Source: RPQJ01 sp963823535
Lineage (GTDB): Bacteria; Pseudomonadota; Gammaproteobacteria; Steroidobacterales; Steroidobacteraceae
Reading direction: 5' to 3'
Length of the DNA stretch: 64,000 bases
NCBI GenBank assembly: GCA_963823535.1
Contig: CAWGLZ010000004.1
Span: 372,001-436,000, forward strand
Shown: in pieces, positions 17,769 through 25,983 of the stretch
Numbering within the stretch: the stretch's first letter is position 1
Layout: each line of letters starts with the position of its first letter
Program-made: the position numbers and the translations under genes
Notes under the pieces: model-generated
What the model saw: the letters and a program-made list of their open reading frames with translations, nothing else
Told to the model about the DNA's origin: nothing
The model's database searches: none

Positions 17769-18481
17769 CACCACGTGATCTCGCGGGCCGGGCGGCGCCG
17801 CTCGTTGCGCCGCTCCTCGTGGATCGTGCCATCGCCCATCACCAGCACGCGATCCGCCATGTCGGCGATCCCGGCGTTGTGCGTGATCAGGACGGTGGAG
17901 GTGCCCAGCTCGTCGTGGATGCGCTCGATGGCCTCGAGCACCAGCACGCCGGTCTGGCTGTCGAGGGCGCCGGTCGGTTCGTCACAGAGGAGGAGGTCGG
18001 GACGCTTTGCAATCGCGCGTGCGATCGCCACGCGCTGCTGCTCCCCGCCCGACAGCTGGGCGGGGAAGTGGTGCAGGCGTTCGCCGAGGCCAACCAGCCG
18101 CAGGGCTTCGCCCGGCGGCATCGGGTCGCGCGCAATCTCGGTGACCAGCCCGACGTTCTCGAGCGCCGTGAGGCTCGGAATGAGGTTGTAGAACTGGAAC
18201 ACGAACCCGACGTGATCGCGGCGATACTGCGTGAGCCCGGCGTCGTCCAGTCTCGACAGTTCGTGGTCGAGGAACCACGCCTCGCCACTCGTGGCGGTAT
18301 CGAGACCGCCAAGGATGTTCAGCAACGTGGACTTGCCGCTGCCGGAAGGCCCCAGCAGCACGACGAGTTCGCCGGTCTCGAGCACCAGATCGAGGCCCCG
18401 CAGGGCGTGGACCTCGACCTCGCCGGTCCGGTAGACCTTGCTCAGGCCGCGAGCGCGCAACGTGGGGGTGCGGCTGGCCAT
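17768..18481 (-). CDS. ABC transporter ATP-binding protein (LolD/MacB type)
   Basis: A 237-residue cytoplasmic ATPase, first gene of the exporter operon. Walker A is GPSGSGKST (about 44-52), the Q-loop lies in VFQFYNLIPSLTALENV, the signature is LSGGEQQRVAIARA, Walker B is LLLCDEPTGALD, and the H-loop is VLITHNAGIADMADR. This is the MacB/LolD/DevA subfamily that drives FtsX-type permeases by mechanotransmission rather than by classical channel transport. The downstream permease and adaptor are coupled, so the three products should form one complex. It lies 57 bases from the deacetylase gene on the same strand, but a joint role is not indicated. Confidence 0.92.
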   Translation of the reverse strand: MASRTPTLRARGLSKVYRTGEVEVHALRGLDLVLETGELVVLLGPSGSGKSTLLNILGGLDTATSGEAWFLDHELSRLDDAGLTQYRRDHVGFVFQFYNLIPSLTALENVGLVTEIARDPMPPGEALRLVGLGERLHHFPAQLSGGEQQRVAIARAIAKRPDLLLCDEPTGALDSQTGVLVLEAIERIHDELGTSTVLITHNAGIADMADRVLVMGDGTIHEERRNERRRPAREITW

Positions 18482-18538
18482 GCCTGCAGATGATCGGCCC
18501 CCGCGGGGCGGAGGTGTAGTCGCAGTCCTACGGATGTC

Positions 18539-19462
18539 TCAGTCGGCCATCAGGCGGTCGATGTGCACCGCCACGCTTGCCGCGAGCGCCGAGAGCTCGT
18601 ACCCGCCCTCGAGGGTCGAGACCACGCGGTTGCCTGCATGGCGTGCCGCCACCCCACAGGCCATGTCGGTCACCCAGGCATAGTCTGCGGTGCTCAGGCG
18701 CAGTTCCGCCAGCTCGTCCGCGGCGTGCGCGTCGAATCCGGCGGAAATGAACACCATCTGCGGTTCGAACGCCTCGAGTGCCGGCAGCCAGTGCTCGGTC
18801 ACGGCCTGGCGGAACGCCTCGCTGCCGCTGCCGGGAGGCAGCGGACAGTTGACGATGTGCCCCGGCACGGATCCCGGATTGCTGCCCGGGTAGAGGGGAA
18901 ACTGGTAGCTCGAGCAGATGAGAACGCGCGGGTCGTCGCGGAAGATGTCCTCGGTGCCATTGCCGAGGTGCACGTCGAAATCGAGGATGGCGACGCGCGG
19001 GAGTCCGTGGGCCTCGAGCGCGTGGGCGGCGCCCACGGCCACGTTGTTGAAGAAGCAGAAGCCCATGGCCTGCGCGCGCTCGGCGTGATGGCCGGGTGGT
19101 CGCACGTTGCAGAAGGCGCGCCGCACTTCGCCGCCGACCACGAGGTCCGTTGCGAGCACGTTGGCACCCGCGGCCCGCAGCGCGGCCTCGAACGTCTCCG
19201 GGCACATGGCCGTGTCCGGGTCGACGCGCACCAGTCCCTCGGCCGGCGACAGGGCGCCGATGCGCTCGATGTAGGCCCGCGGATGCACGCGGGCCAGCTG
19301 CTCGACCGTCACGCGGGGCGCTTCGTGGTGGACCAGGAAATCGTGCAGTTGCCGGACGTGCAGGAGCTCCTCGATGACGTCCAGGCGGGCGGGTTGTTCG
19401 GGATGGCCGTCTCCCATCTGGTGGAGGCGGCACGCCGGATGCGAGATGAACGCCACGGGCAT
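18539..19462 (-). CDS. Histone-deacetylase-family protein deacylase (AcuC-like)
   Basis: A 307-residue zinc amidohydrolase of the HDAC superfamily that removes acyl groups from lysine or polyamine substrates. The active site is complete: H125-H126 in RPPGHHAE, the substrate-channel run GFCFFNNVA, zinc ligands D163 and H165 in DFDVHLGNGT, D244 in SAGFDAH, and the transition-state Tyr Y288 in LEGGYE. The class II bacterial form usually has DWDVHHGNGT, so the Leu after His here is a minor variant. It is divergent, across 93 bases, from a Pat-type lysine acetyltransferase gene. That parallels AcuA/AcuC control of acetyl-CoA synthetase and makes PrpE (11915-13807) or an Acs elsewhere likely targets. 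A metabolite-amide role cannot be excluded. Confidence 0.88.
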   Translation of the reverse strand: MPVAFISHPACRLHQMGDGHPEQPARLDVIEELLHVRQLHDFLVHHEAPRVTVEQLARVHPRAYIERIGALSPAEGLVRVDPDTAMCPETFEAALRAAGANVLATDLVVGGEVRRAFCNVRPPGHHAERAQAMGFCFFNNVAVGAAHALEAHGLPRVAILDFDVHLGNGTEDIFRDDPRVLICSSYQFPLYPGSNPGSVPGHIVNCPLPPGSGSEAFRQAVTEHWLPALEAFEPQMVFISAGFDAHAADELAELRLSTADYAWVTDMACGVAARHAGNRVVSTLEGGYELSALAASVAVHIDRLMAD

Positions 19463-19555
19463 GGTTCAATCGGGCCTGCGGTGACTCGGGATGGACACCC
19501 GGGAGTATAAAGCTAGCATGCGTCCGGTCATCTGCGCTCATCCCGAATCTCGAAC

Positions 19556-22249
19556 GTGACAGCCCAGCGTATCGCCGCCCTGCTCAAGCCCTCGTCCGTC
19601 GTGGTGGTCGGCGCCAGCGACACCCGGGGTTCCCTGGGCGACATCGTCAGGCGGAACCTCGCCGAGGGTGGCTTCGCGGGCGCCATCCACTACGTCAATC
19701 CGCGACACGAGACGATCGACGGACGCGCCGTGTATCGCAGCGTGCTGGACCTGCCGGAGGTTCCCGACCTCGCCCTGGTGCTCACGCCGGCCGCGACGGT
19801 GCCGGGCATCATCGGTGATTGTGGTCGGAAGGGTATCCGCGCGGCCGTCATCGTCTCGGCCGGCTTCCGCGAGGGAGGCGCCGCCGGCACCGAACTCGAG
19901 CGCGAGGTCCGCTCCCGGGCGCGCGAGCACGGCCTGCGATTCCTGGGCCCGAACAGTCTGGGCGTCATCCGCACGGACATCGGCCTGAATGGCGCCTGCG
20001 GGCCGCGTCAGCCCGACCCGGGCCGCCTGGCACTGGTGTCCCAGTCGGGCGCGTTGTGTGCCGCGATCCTCGACTGGGCCCGCTCGCGCCACGTCGGCTT
20101 CTCGAGCGTCATTTCGACCGGCGTCGGTCCCGACGTCGATTTCGGCGAGATCCTCGACTACCTCACGCGCGACCCGGGCACGGACAGCATCATGCTGTAC
20201 ATGGAAGGCGTGGATCACCCGCGTCGATTCATGAGCGCCCTGCGGGCGGCGGCGCGCGTGAAGCCGGTCGTCGTGATGAAGGCTGCACGCCATGGCGCCG
20301 GTCCCGAGGACACTGCATTTCACACCGGATCGCTGGTCGGGGCAGACGACGTCTTCGACGCAGCGATGCGCCGGGCCGGCGTGCTGCGCATCCGCGATTT
20401 CTCCGAGTTCTACACTGCCGCGGCCACGCTCGGGGCAGGTGTCCGCGTCCGCGGCAAGCGCCTCGCGATCGTCGCGAATGCCGGCGGACCCGGCACGATT
20501 GCGGCGGATCGGGCGCAGGATCGTGGTCTGCAGATCGCCGTGCTCGGCGCTCCATCGCTGCAGCGGCTGGCGGCCGAATTGCCGCCGGCGTCACGCGAGG
20601 GCAACCCCGTCTACGTCCGACCGGACGTCGATGGGACGCAGTTCGCCGCGGCGGCCCGCACCTGTCTCGAGGATCCCGGGGTGGACGTCCTGCTGGCGCT
20701 GCTCGTGCCACACGCACTGACCGATCCCGGCGCGATCGCGGAGTCGGTGATCGAGATCGCCAGGGGGAGCCGCAAGCCGGTGTTTACCTGCTGGATGGGC
20801 GGCGAGTCGGTGGAGGTGAGCCGGGCGCGCTTCGCGGCCCACAAGGTGCCGAACTACGTTCGACCCGAGACGGCCGTCGATGCCATCGCAGGACTGGGCC
20901 TGTTCGCCTCGAACCAGCAGCTGCTGCTGCAGGTCCCGGAGCCGCTCGAGCGTGTCTCGGCGCCGGACCGGGCCCGCGCACAGGCCGTCATCGACGCGGC
21001 CCTCGTCGACGAGCGGGAATGGCTGAATCCGGCGGAATCGAAGGAGGTTCTCGACGCGTTCGGCATCCCGGTCGTGCGCAGCCTGCCGGCACACTCGGCG
21101 GCGGAGGCCGCCGACCGCGCGCGCGAGGTGGGATTCCCCGTGGCGATGAAGATCCTGTCGCCCGACATCGCGCACAAGACCGACGTGGACGGCGTGCAGC
21201 TGAACATTGCCGACGAGCGTGGCGTGCGCGAGGGGTATGCGGACATGCTGGGGGCCGTTGCGCGCGCGCGGCCCGACGCCGAGCTGCAGGGCGTGCTGAT
21301 CGAGCCGATGTACCGGCAGCGCAACCGGCGCGAGCTGATGATCGGCGTGGTTCGCGACCCGGTCTTCGGGCCGGCGATCAGCTTCGGCCTCGGCGGCATC
21401 TTCGTCGAGATCATCCGCGACCGCGCCATCGCACTGCCGCCGCTCAACCAGTTCCTGGTCCGTGAACTGATCCGGCGCACGCGGGCGGGGCAGGCACTGC
21501 AACCCCTGCGGGGCGCGCCCGCGGCCGACGAGGAGGCGGTCGAGGAGATCCTGCTGCGCGTGTCGGAGCTCGTCTGCGAGCTGCCGACGGTCGGCGCGAT
21601 GGACCTCAACCCGCTGGTCGTGACGGAACTGGGCGCGGTGGTCGTGGACGCGCGCATCGGGGTGACCGCGTGGCACGCGGACGCGCGGCCCTACGACCAC
21701 ATGGCGATACACCCGTATCCGAGCAGCCTGCGCGACACCATGGAACTGCCCGGCGGCATCGTCGCGACGATCCGACCCATCCGGCCCGAGGACGCGGCGA
21801 TCGAGAGTGCCTTCGTGCACGGCCTGTCCGAGCAGTCGAAGTTCCTGCGCTTCATGTTCGGGTTGCGGGATCTCACGCCCGCGATGCTGTCGCGGTTCAC
21901 GCAGATCGACTACGACCGTGAGCTCGCGCTCATCGCCGTGATCGACACGCCGCAGGGCGAGCAGCAGATCGGCGTGGTGCGCTATACCACGCTCCCGGAC
22001 GAGGAGACCTGCGAGTTCGCCATCGTCGTCGGCGACGACTGGCAGGGCAAGGGGCTGGCGCGGCGCATGTTCACACGCCTGATCGAGGCCGCGCGCGATC
22101 GTCGTCTCAAGGTCATGACCGGGGTCACCCTGCGCGAGAATGGCCGCATGATCGATCTATCGCGGTCGCTCGGATTCCAGACACGGACCGATGCCGAGGA
22201 TCCGGAACTGGTGCAGATGACGCTGGCGCTCCAGGACCCGCCTGCCTGA
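19556..22249 (+). CDS. Pat-type lysine acetyltransferase with NDP-forming acyl-CoA ligase domains and GNAT tail
   Basis: An 897-residue protein starting at a GTG. Domain order: CoA-binding Rossmann domain (1-130; VVVVGASDTRGSLGDIV), succinyl-CoA-ligase-like domains (150-460, with H256 in FHTGSLVG), ATP-grasp (about 480-700; AMKILSPDIAHKTDVDGV) and a GNAT domain (about 725-890; the acetyl-CoA loop is DDWQGKGLARRMFTRLIEAA). This architecture is that of Salmonella Pat and E. coli PatZ/YfiQ, which acetylate and switch off AMP-forming acyl-CoA synthetases. The ligase part usually senses acetyl-CoA; the retained His could mean residual catalysis. A TATAAA at 19506-19511 may be its -10 box. It diverges from the deacetylase gene, forming a candidate writer/eraser pair. 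Confidence 0.88.
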   Translation: MTAQRIAALLKPSSVVVVGASDTRGSLGDIVRRNLAEGGFAGAIHYVNPRHETIDGRAVYRSVLDLPEVPDLALVLTPAATVPGIIGDCGRKGIRAAVIVSAGFREGGAAGTELEREVRSRAREHGLRFLGPNSLGVIRTDIGLNGACGPRQPDPGRLALVSQSGALCAAILDWARSRHVGFSSVISTGVGPDVDFGEILDYLTRDPGTDSIMLYMEGVDHPRRFMSALRAAARVKPVVVMKAARHGAGPEDTAFHTGSLVGADDVFDAAMRRAGVLRIRDFSEFYTAAATLGAGVRVRGKRLAIVANAGGPGTIAADRAQDRGLQIAVLGAPSLQRLAAELPPASREGNPVYVRPDVDGTQFAAAARTCLEDPGVDVLLALLVPHALTDPGAIAESVIEIARGSRKPVFTCWMGGESVEVSRARFAAHKVPNYVRPETAVDAIAGLGLFASNQQLLLQVPEPLERVSAPDRARAQAVIDAALVDEREWLNPAESKEVLDAFGIPVVRSLPAHSAAEAADRAREVGFPVAMKILSPDIAHKTDVDGVQLNIADERGVREGYADMLGAVARARPDAELQGVLIEPMYRQRNRRELMIGVVRDPVFGPAISFGLGGIFVEIIRDRAIALPPLNQFLVRELIRRTRAGQALQPLRGAPAADEEAVEEILLRVSELVCELPTVGAMDLNPLVVTELGAVVVDARIGVTAWHADARPYDHMAIHPYPSSLRDTMELPGGIVATIRPIRPEDAAIESAFVHGLSEQSKFLRFMFGLRDLTPAMLSRFTQIDYDRELALIAVIDTPQGEQQIGVVRYTTLPDEETCEFAIVVGDDWQGKGLARRMFTRLIEAARDRRLKVMTGVTLRENGRMIDLSRSLGFQTRTDAEDPELVQMTLALQDPPA

Positions 22250-22328
22250 CGCGCGATATGGTGAGCGCGGCGGTTTCGCGCATAATGCGCTGGTCACCAT
22301 CGTCACGGACTACTTGGAGGGCACCACC

Positions 22329-22904
22329 ATGCGCAGGTCATTCGTCGTCGCCGCCGCCGTCCTGCTCGCGCCTGCTGCCGCCTCTGCCGACGGCATGCGC
22401 GCGTCGGCCGAGATGAAGGGCTGCACGGACCCCAAGGTCGCAGGCCAGGCGACGCTGGTCGAGCAGGTCACGCCGGAAGGCATCAAGGAGGTCTCCGTCG
22501 AGCTGCGGGTGACCGGGCTGCCCGATGGCAAGCATGCGGTGCACATTCACGAGAAGGCAGCCTGCGAACCCTGTGCCGCCGCCGGTGGTCATCACGATCC
22601 GGGTCCATTCGGCCAGTCGAGGCCCGACACGGCGAGCGACGAGGCGCCCGCGGCCGACATCAACCACCCGTTCCACATGGGCGACCTCGTGAACCTCGAG
22701 GTCAAGGACGGCGTCGGCACCATGAAGCACACGACCAGTCGCGTGACGCTCTCGCCCGGCCGGCTGAGCGTGTTCGACGCGGACGGCAGTTCGATCATCG
22801 TGCACACGCAGCCGGACACCTATTGCGACGAGGAGACAGACCTCAAGAAGGGTTGCGCCGGCGGCGCGCGCGAGGCCTGCGGCATCATCCAGGCGGCAAA
22901 GTAA
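22329..22904 (+). CDS. Cu/Zn superoxide dismutase-family periplasmic protein
   Basis: A 191-residue exported protein; the ATG at 22329 follows TTGGAGG at 22314-22320 and begins a signal peptide (about 1-20). SodC features are H72 and H74 (VHIHEKAACEP, copper pair), H88/H89 (GGHHDPG, bridging position), H116 and D119 (HMGDL, zinc), H159 (IIVHTQPD, copper), and ACGII close to the end. It departs from the family: the second zinc His normally lies about nine residues before the HxGD His, but here the nearest is H113, three residues away, preceded by a 15-residue acidic insert. An extra Cys pair (CEPC) sits beside the copper site. It may be an active dismutase or a copper-binding relative. CATAAT at 22281-22286 is a possible -10 box inside a small palindrome. 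Confidence 0.78.
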   Translation: MRRSFVVAAAVLLAPAAASADGMRASAEMKGCTDPKVAGQATLVEQVTPEGIKEVSVELRVTGLPDGKHAVHIHEKAACEPCAAAGGHHDPGPFGQSRPDTASDEAPAADINHPFHMGDLVNLEVKDGVGTMKHTTSRVTLSPGRLSVFDADGSSIIVHTQPDTYCDEETDLKKGCAGGAREACGIIQAAK

Positions 22905-22917
22905 GCGTCGATCTCCG

Positions 22918-22938
22918 GGCGACCCACCCTGGGTCGCC
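22918..22938 (+). terminator. Intrinsic terminator hairpin after the SOD-like gene
   Basis: A perfect nine-pair stem, GGCGACCCA and TGGGTCGCC, closes a CCC loop 13 bases after the stop codon. The following TGGGGATTGTTCC is only weakly T-rich, so termination may be partial or bidirectional. Confidence 0.6.
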
Positions 22939-22945
22939 TGGGGAT

Positions 22946-22964
22946 TGTTCCGGAATTCGGAACA
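22946..22964. promoter_or_regulatory. Inverted repeat TGTTCCG-GAATT-CGGAACA
   Basis: Seven-base arms match perfectly around a 5-base spacer, 78 bases before the ATG of the 40-residue membrane peptide. It resembles a dimeric operator more than a terminator because no T-run follows. The binding factor is unknown. Confidence 0.35.
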
Positions 22965-23042
22965 GACAAGTCAGACTACTGCTATTTATCTGCTCAATCT
23001 GCAGGCGTAACTTGGCCCCCGTACGCCACGGAGGATTCAACC

Positions 23043-23165
23043 ATGTTTACCTGCAACAACGTCGATCGCTTCATCGCCCGCATCCTGTCTGGACTCGTCG
23101 TCTCCGTGACGATCGTGTTCGGTTCGCTGACCTACGCGGTGAGCCACATGCAGGCATTCGCCTGA
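23043..23165 (+). CDS. 40-residue single-span membrane peptide
   Basis: A short gene with strong translation signals: GGAGG at 23030-23034, eight bases, then ATG. The product begins MFTCNNVDRFIARIL and continues with a hydrophobic helix (SGLVVSVTIVFGSLTYAV) and a short polar tail ending MQAFA. One membrane helix with a short, slightly basic N-terminus is expected, so it is probably an inner-membrane micropeptide. I do not know a function. It has its own 140-base leader containing a hairpin and an inverted repeat, which argues for separate expression rather than spurious coding. Confidence 0.6.
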   Translation: MFTCNNVDRFIARILSGLVVSVTIVFGSLTYAVSHMQAFA

Positions 23166-23206
23166 CATGCAGCCGCTGCTGGCGGCTCCTGTTTCCGAGG
23201 TGGTCG

Positions 23207-24151
23207 CTACGCGACGCGGATGACGAGCTTGCCTGCGACGCGGCCGGAGCGCGAGCACTCGATGGCCTCGGCAACGTCCTCGAGCCGGAACTCCCGGGCG
23301 ACTTCGCAGGTGAGCACGCCCTGCTCGAAGTATCGCAGCAGCTCCGCCATCGCCGCCCGGTCTGGCTGCAGCATGACCGCGTGCCGTCCGACTCGTCCGA
23401 GGCGGTTCAGCAGCGGGTCGAGCGTATAGGTCCATGCGTCCGGCAACGTGCTCGCGTAATGGCCGCCACGGCGGAGCAGCCTGCGATGGCTGGCTCGCGA
23501 CAGGTTCGGTACGCAGTCCAGGACGGCGTCGAAGTCGCCCGGCCAGCGGTCGGCGCTCTGTGCCCGGTAATCGATGAACTCGTCTGCGCCGAGTCCCGTT
23601 ACGAACGCCCGGCGCCCTTCGCTTGCAGTGGCCGTGACGTGGGCACCCCGGGCTTTCGCGACCTGCACCGCGAGGTGGCCCACGCCACCGGACGCGCCGT
23701 TCACCAGCACGCGTGAACCGCTCTCGATCCGCGTGAGATTGCACAGGGCGACGGCGGTGATCCCGACGCAGGGGAGGGCGGCTGCAACCGCCTCACCCAT
23801 CGACACCGGTCGGTGCATGACGAAGGGCTCGGGCACTGCAACGTAGTCGGCGAACGTTCCGGCCGCCCGGGCGAACGGGTCGATGAAACCCATGACAGGG
23901 TCGCCCGTGGCCCAGCCGTCGACGCCGGCGCCCGTCGCCGCGACTTCGCCGGAGAAGTCCGAGCCCATCGTGCGGGGCACTCCACCCCTGACCAGCAGGC
24001 GGAACTTCCCCGACGCGATCTTCCAGTCCACCGGGTTCAGGCTGGCGCAACGCATGCGCACCAGCACCTCGCCCGCGGCGGGCACGGGCTTGGCGACTTC
24101 CTCGACCCGAGGGCTCGGTTCGCCGAGAGTGTGGTAACGGCAGGCGCGCAT
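23207..24151 (-). CDS. NAD(P)-dependent MDR-family alcohol dehydrogenase/quinone oxidoreductase
   Basis: A 314-residue cytoplasmic oxidoreductase of the medium-chain superfamily. The ATG at 24151 (MRACRYHTLGEPSP) was preferred to an upstream start at 24298, whose extra residues are Arg/Pro-rich and not conserved in type. The N-terminal GroES fold contains ASLNPVDWKIASGKF and the typical PRTMGSDFSGEVAATG; the Rossmann nucleotide motif is VNGASGGVGHLAVQVAKARG. The catalytic zinc ligands of true alcohol dehydrogenases are absent, which fits quinone or enoyl reductase-like members. The likely reaction is NADPH-dependent reduction of a quinone or an activated alkene. It diverges from a lipoprotein gene across 41 bases. 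Confidence 0.8.
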   Translation of the reverse strand: MRACRYHTLGEPSPRVEEVAKPVPAAGEVLVRMRCASLNPVDWKIASGKFRLLVRGGVPRTMGSDFSGEVAATGAGVDGWATGDPVMGFIDPFARAAGTFADYVAVPEPFVMHRPVSMGEAVAAALPCVGITAVALCNLTRIESGSRVLVNGASGGVGHLAVQVAKARGAHVTATASEGRRAFVTGLGADEFIDYRAQSADRWPGDFDAVLDCVPNLSRASHRRLLRRGGHYASTLPDAWTYTLDPLLNRLGRVGRHAVMLQPDRAAMAELLRYFEQGVLTCEVAREFRLEDVAEAIECSRSGRVAGKLVIRVA

Positions 24152-24192
24152 GGGACAATCGCCGGTAAATCTCAGCAAGTCAGGGTGCCGTG

Positions 24193-24651
24193 ATGCTGCC
24201 ACAGTCGCGCAGTCATTTCCTTCGAACCCTGAGCACCGCATTGCTTGTGGCCGCGGCGCTGCTCGGTGGCTGCGGCGAGCCGGAGACGCCCGAGGCACGG
24301 GTCCGGGCCGTCATTGCGGCCGGCGAGCGGGCCGCGGAGGATCGGGATCTCTCGGCCATCCTGGAACACGTGTCCCCCTCGTTCCGGGACGCGCAGGGTG
24401 GCGGCCGGGACGAACTGGCGCAGTACCTGCGTGCCTACCTCGTCACGCATCCAACGGTGCACCTGCTGACCCGGATCGACAGCGTCGAGTTTCCCTACCG
24501 GGACTTCGCGCGGGTACGTCTCACGCTGGGCGGGGTGGGTCGCGAGGCGAACGGGGTGGGCGGCCTTGCACTGGACGCCGACGTCAAAGAAATCGCCCTC
24601 GAGCTTGCGCTCGAGGGCGACGGGTGGAAAGTGGTTCGTGCCGAGTGGTAG
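24193..24651 (+). CDS. Small lipoprotein, NTF2-like fold likely
   Basis: A 152-residue lipoprotein; the signal ends in LLGGC, giving a lipidated Cys near residue 27. The mature domain starts with an alpha-helical segment (VRAVIAAGERAAEDRDLSAI) and continues with alternating beta strands (RVRLTLGG, KEIALELALEGDGWKVVRAEW). This pattern of a helix followed by a curved sheet ending in W-x-V-x-x-A-x-W is seen in NTF2-like or SnoaL-like proteins. No catalytic residues were identified. A GTG at 24190 is an alternative start. It runs convergent to the porin gene with 18 bases between stops. Confidence 0.6.
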   Translation: MLPQSRSHFLRTLSTALLVAAALLGGCGEPETPEARVRAVIAAGERAAEDRDLSAILEHVSPSFRDAQGGGRDELAQYLRAYLVTHPTVHLLTRIDSVEFPYRDFARVRLTLGGVGREANGVGGLALDADVKEIALELALEGDGWKVVRAEW

Positions 24652-24669
24652 GCCACCCGGCACCTGCCA

Positions 24670-25773
24670 TCAGAACTTCGCGAACTGCAGCTGCAGCATG
24701 AACTCGTCGCGATCCTTGGCCCCATCCTGGCTGACCTGGCCATACGACAGCTTCAGGTTGCCGTTGTGACCGGAGAACATCCAGCCCAGGCCGACGACGA
24801 ACTTGTCCTGATCCGCCCGGGACGAATCGTTGAAGTCCTGCTCGGCGTACTGGATGAACGGCAGCAGCTTCATGCTGGAGAAATAGAACCCGCCCTCGAA
24901 GAACAGGTTGTCCTGCTCGGCAAGCGTCGGGACCAGGAAGTCTTCTCCGTCCAGCGTGCTCCAGGCCGCCTGCAGCGTCAGGCCGTTTTCGCCGATCGGC
25001 TGGTCCCAGAACCCGTCGATGCTGAAGGTCTGGTAGTCATCCTGCGTGTCGAAGCTGGCGCCGAAGTGCAGCAGCTGCTTCTTGCCGAGGGTCGTGCCCG
25101 TGTAGAACAGGCCCTTCTGCGCGTCGAACACGTTGAACATCAGGCGACCGAAGAAGCGCAGGTCGTTGCTGGAGTTCGGGCCGCGATTGCCCTGCAGGAT
25201 CGACGCTCGGTACTCGAGGCGATCGCCGAACACGTAGCCGCGTGCCCGCACGCCGTAATCACGACCGACATTGGTCGTCAACGGGCCGTTCCAGGCAAAC
25301 GTATACGGGCCGTAGTCGGTCGCCAGCAGTGAAATGGCCGACTGGTTGGAATTGTAGGTGACCGGGTCGAGCAGCATGCCGACGTCCAGGTTGAACGCGT
25401 CGCCGCCCGGCTTGTAGGTCACGACGAAGTCCTGGATGTAGATGTCGGACGTGGTCTTGCCACCGCTGGCCGTGCCCTTGCCGAGGTTGGGGCTGTCGGT
25501 CTCGAAGAAGAACGACAGCTTGTCGTTGATCTTGCCGCCCGCGAGCAGTCGCAGGCGCCGGAAGTACAGGTCGTTCGCCGTTTCCTGACTGCCGTCGCTC
25601 AGGTTGACGTCGGACGCTTCGGCCCGGCCCTGCATCAGGAAGCCGAACTTGATGCTGCTGTCGTCCGAGGGCTTGATCTCCCACTGGGCATGGGCGGCCG
25701 GCACGGCACACATCAGGGCGCCGAGAGCCAGACTGGCCCTGAGCATGGGGTTTCGACGGTTCTGGCTACGCAT
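24670..25773 (-). CDS. OprO/OprP-type outer-membrane porin
   Basis: A 367-residue precursor with a signal peptide ending AHAQ (about residue 30). AGGAG upstream of the ATG at 25773 supports this start over the internal ATG nine codons later. The mature protein has the alternating aromatic and polar strands of a 16-strand barrel and ends in Phe (FMLQLQFAKF), the usual recognition signal for BAM. The early strand KFGFLMQGRAEAS, then FRRLRLLAGGKINDKLSFFF and VGMLLDPVTYNSN, are typical of the phosphate-selective porin O/P family. Substrate selectivity for phosphate or pyrophosphate is a family property, not proven here. No Pho box was found upstream. It diverges from the LuxR-type regulator. Confidence 0.8.
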   Translation of the reverse strand: MRSQNRRNPMLRASLALGALMCAVPAAHAQWEIKPSDDSSIKFGFLMQGRAEASDVNLSDGSQETANDLYFRRLRLLAGGKINDKLSFFFETDSPNLGKGTASGGKTTSDIYIQDFVVTYKPGGDAFNLDVGMLLDPVTYNSNQSAISLLATDYGPYTFAWNGPLTTNVGRDYGVRARGYVFGDRLEYRASILQGNRGPNSSNDLRFFGRLMFNVFDAQKGLFYTGTTLGKKQLLHFGASFDTQDDYQTFSIDGFWDQPIGENGLTLQAAWSTLDGEDFLVPTLAEQDNLFFEGGFYFSSMKLLPFIQYAEQDFNDSSRADQDKFVVGLGWMFSGHNGNLKLSYGQVSQDGAKDRDEFMLQLQFAKF

Positions 25774-25983
25774 GGCGAGCTCCTAATTGTCGTCGTGAAA
25801 CAACTCACACGGCCCTACGGGCAGGCCCGCAAGAACCAGCACATGGGAATATAGGGCGGGAGAGTAGCCTCCGGTATCAGACGAACGTATAGGGGAAAAC
25901 CGTGGCGTAGGCGCCACAGGAGCCCTGCGCCTTTGGTCGTAGCGCACGGAAGAGGGGTTCTGAAACGTGTAGGCTCGTACTTG

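Noticed and set aside
22275..22295. GCGCAT-A-ATGCGC palindrome as an operator
   Set aside because: It overlaps the probable -10 box of the SOD-like gene and is short; kept only as a note in that gene's entry.
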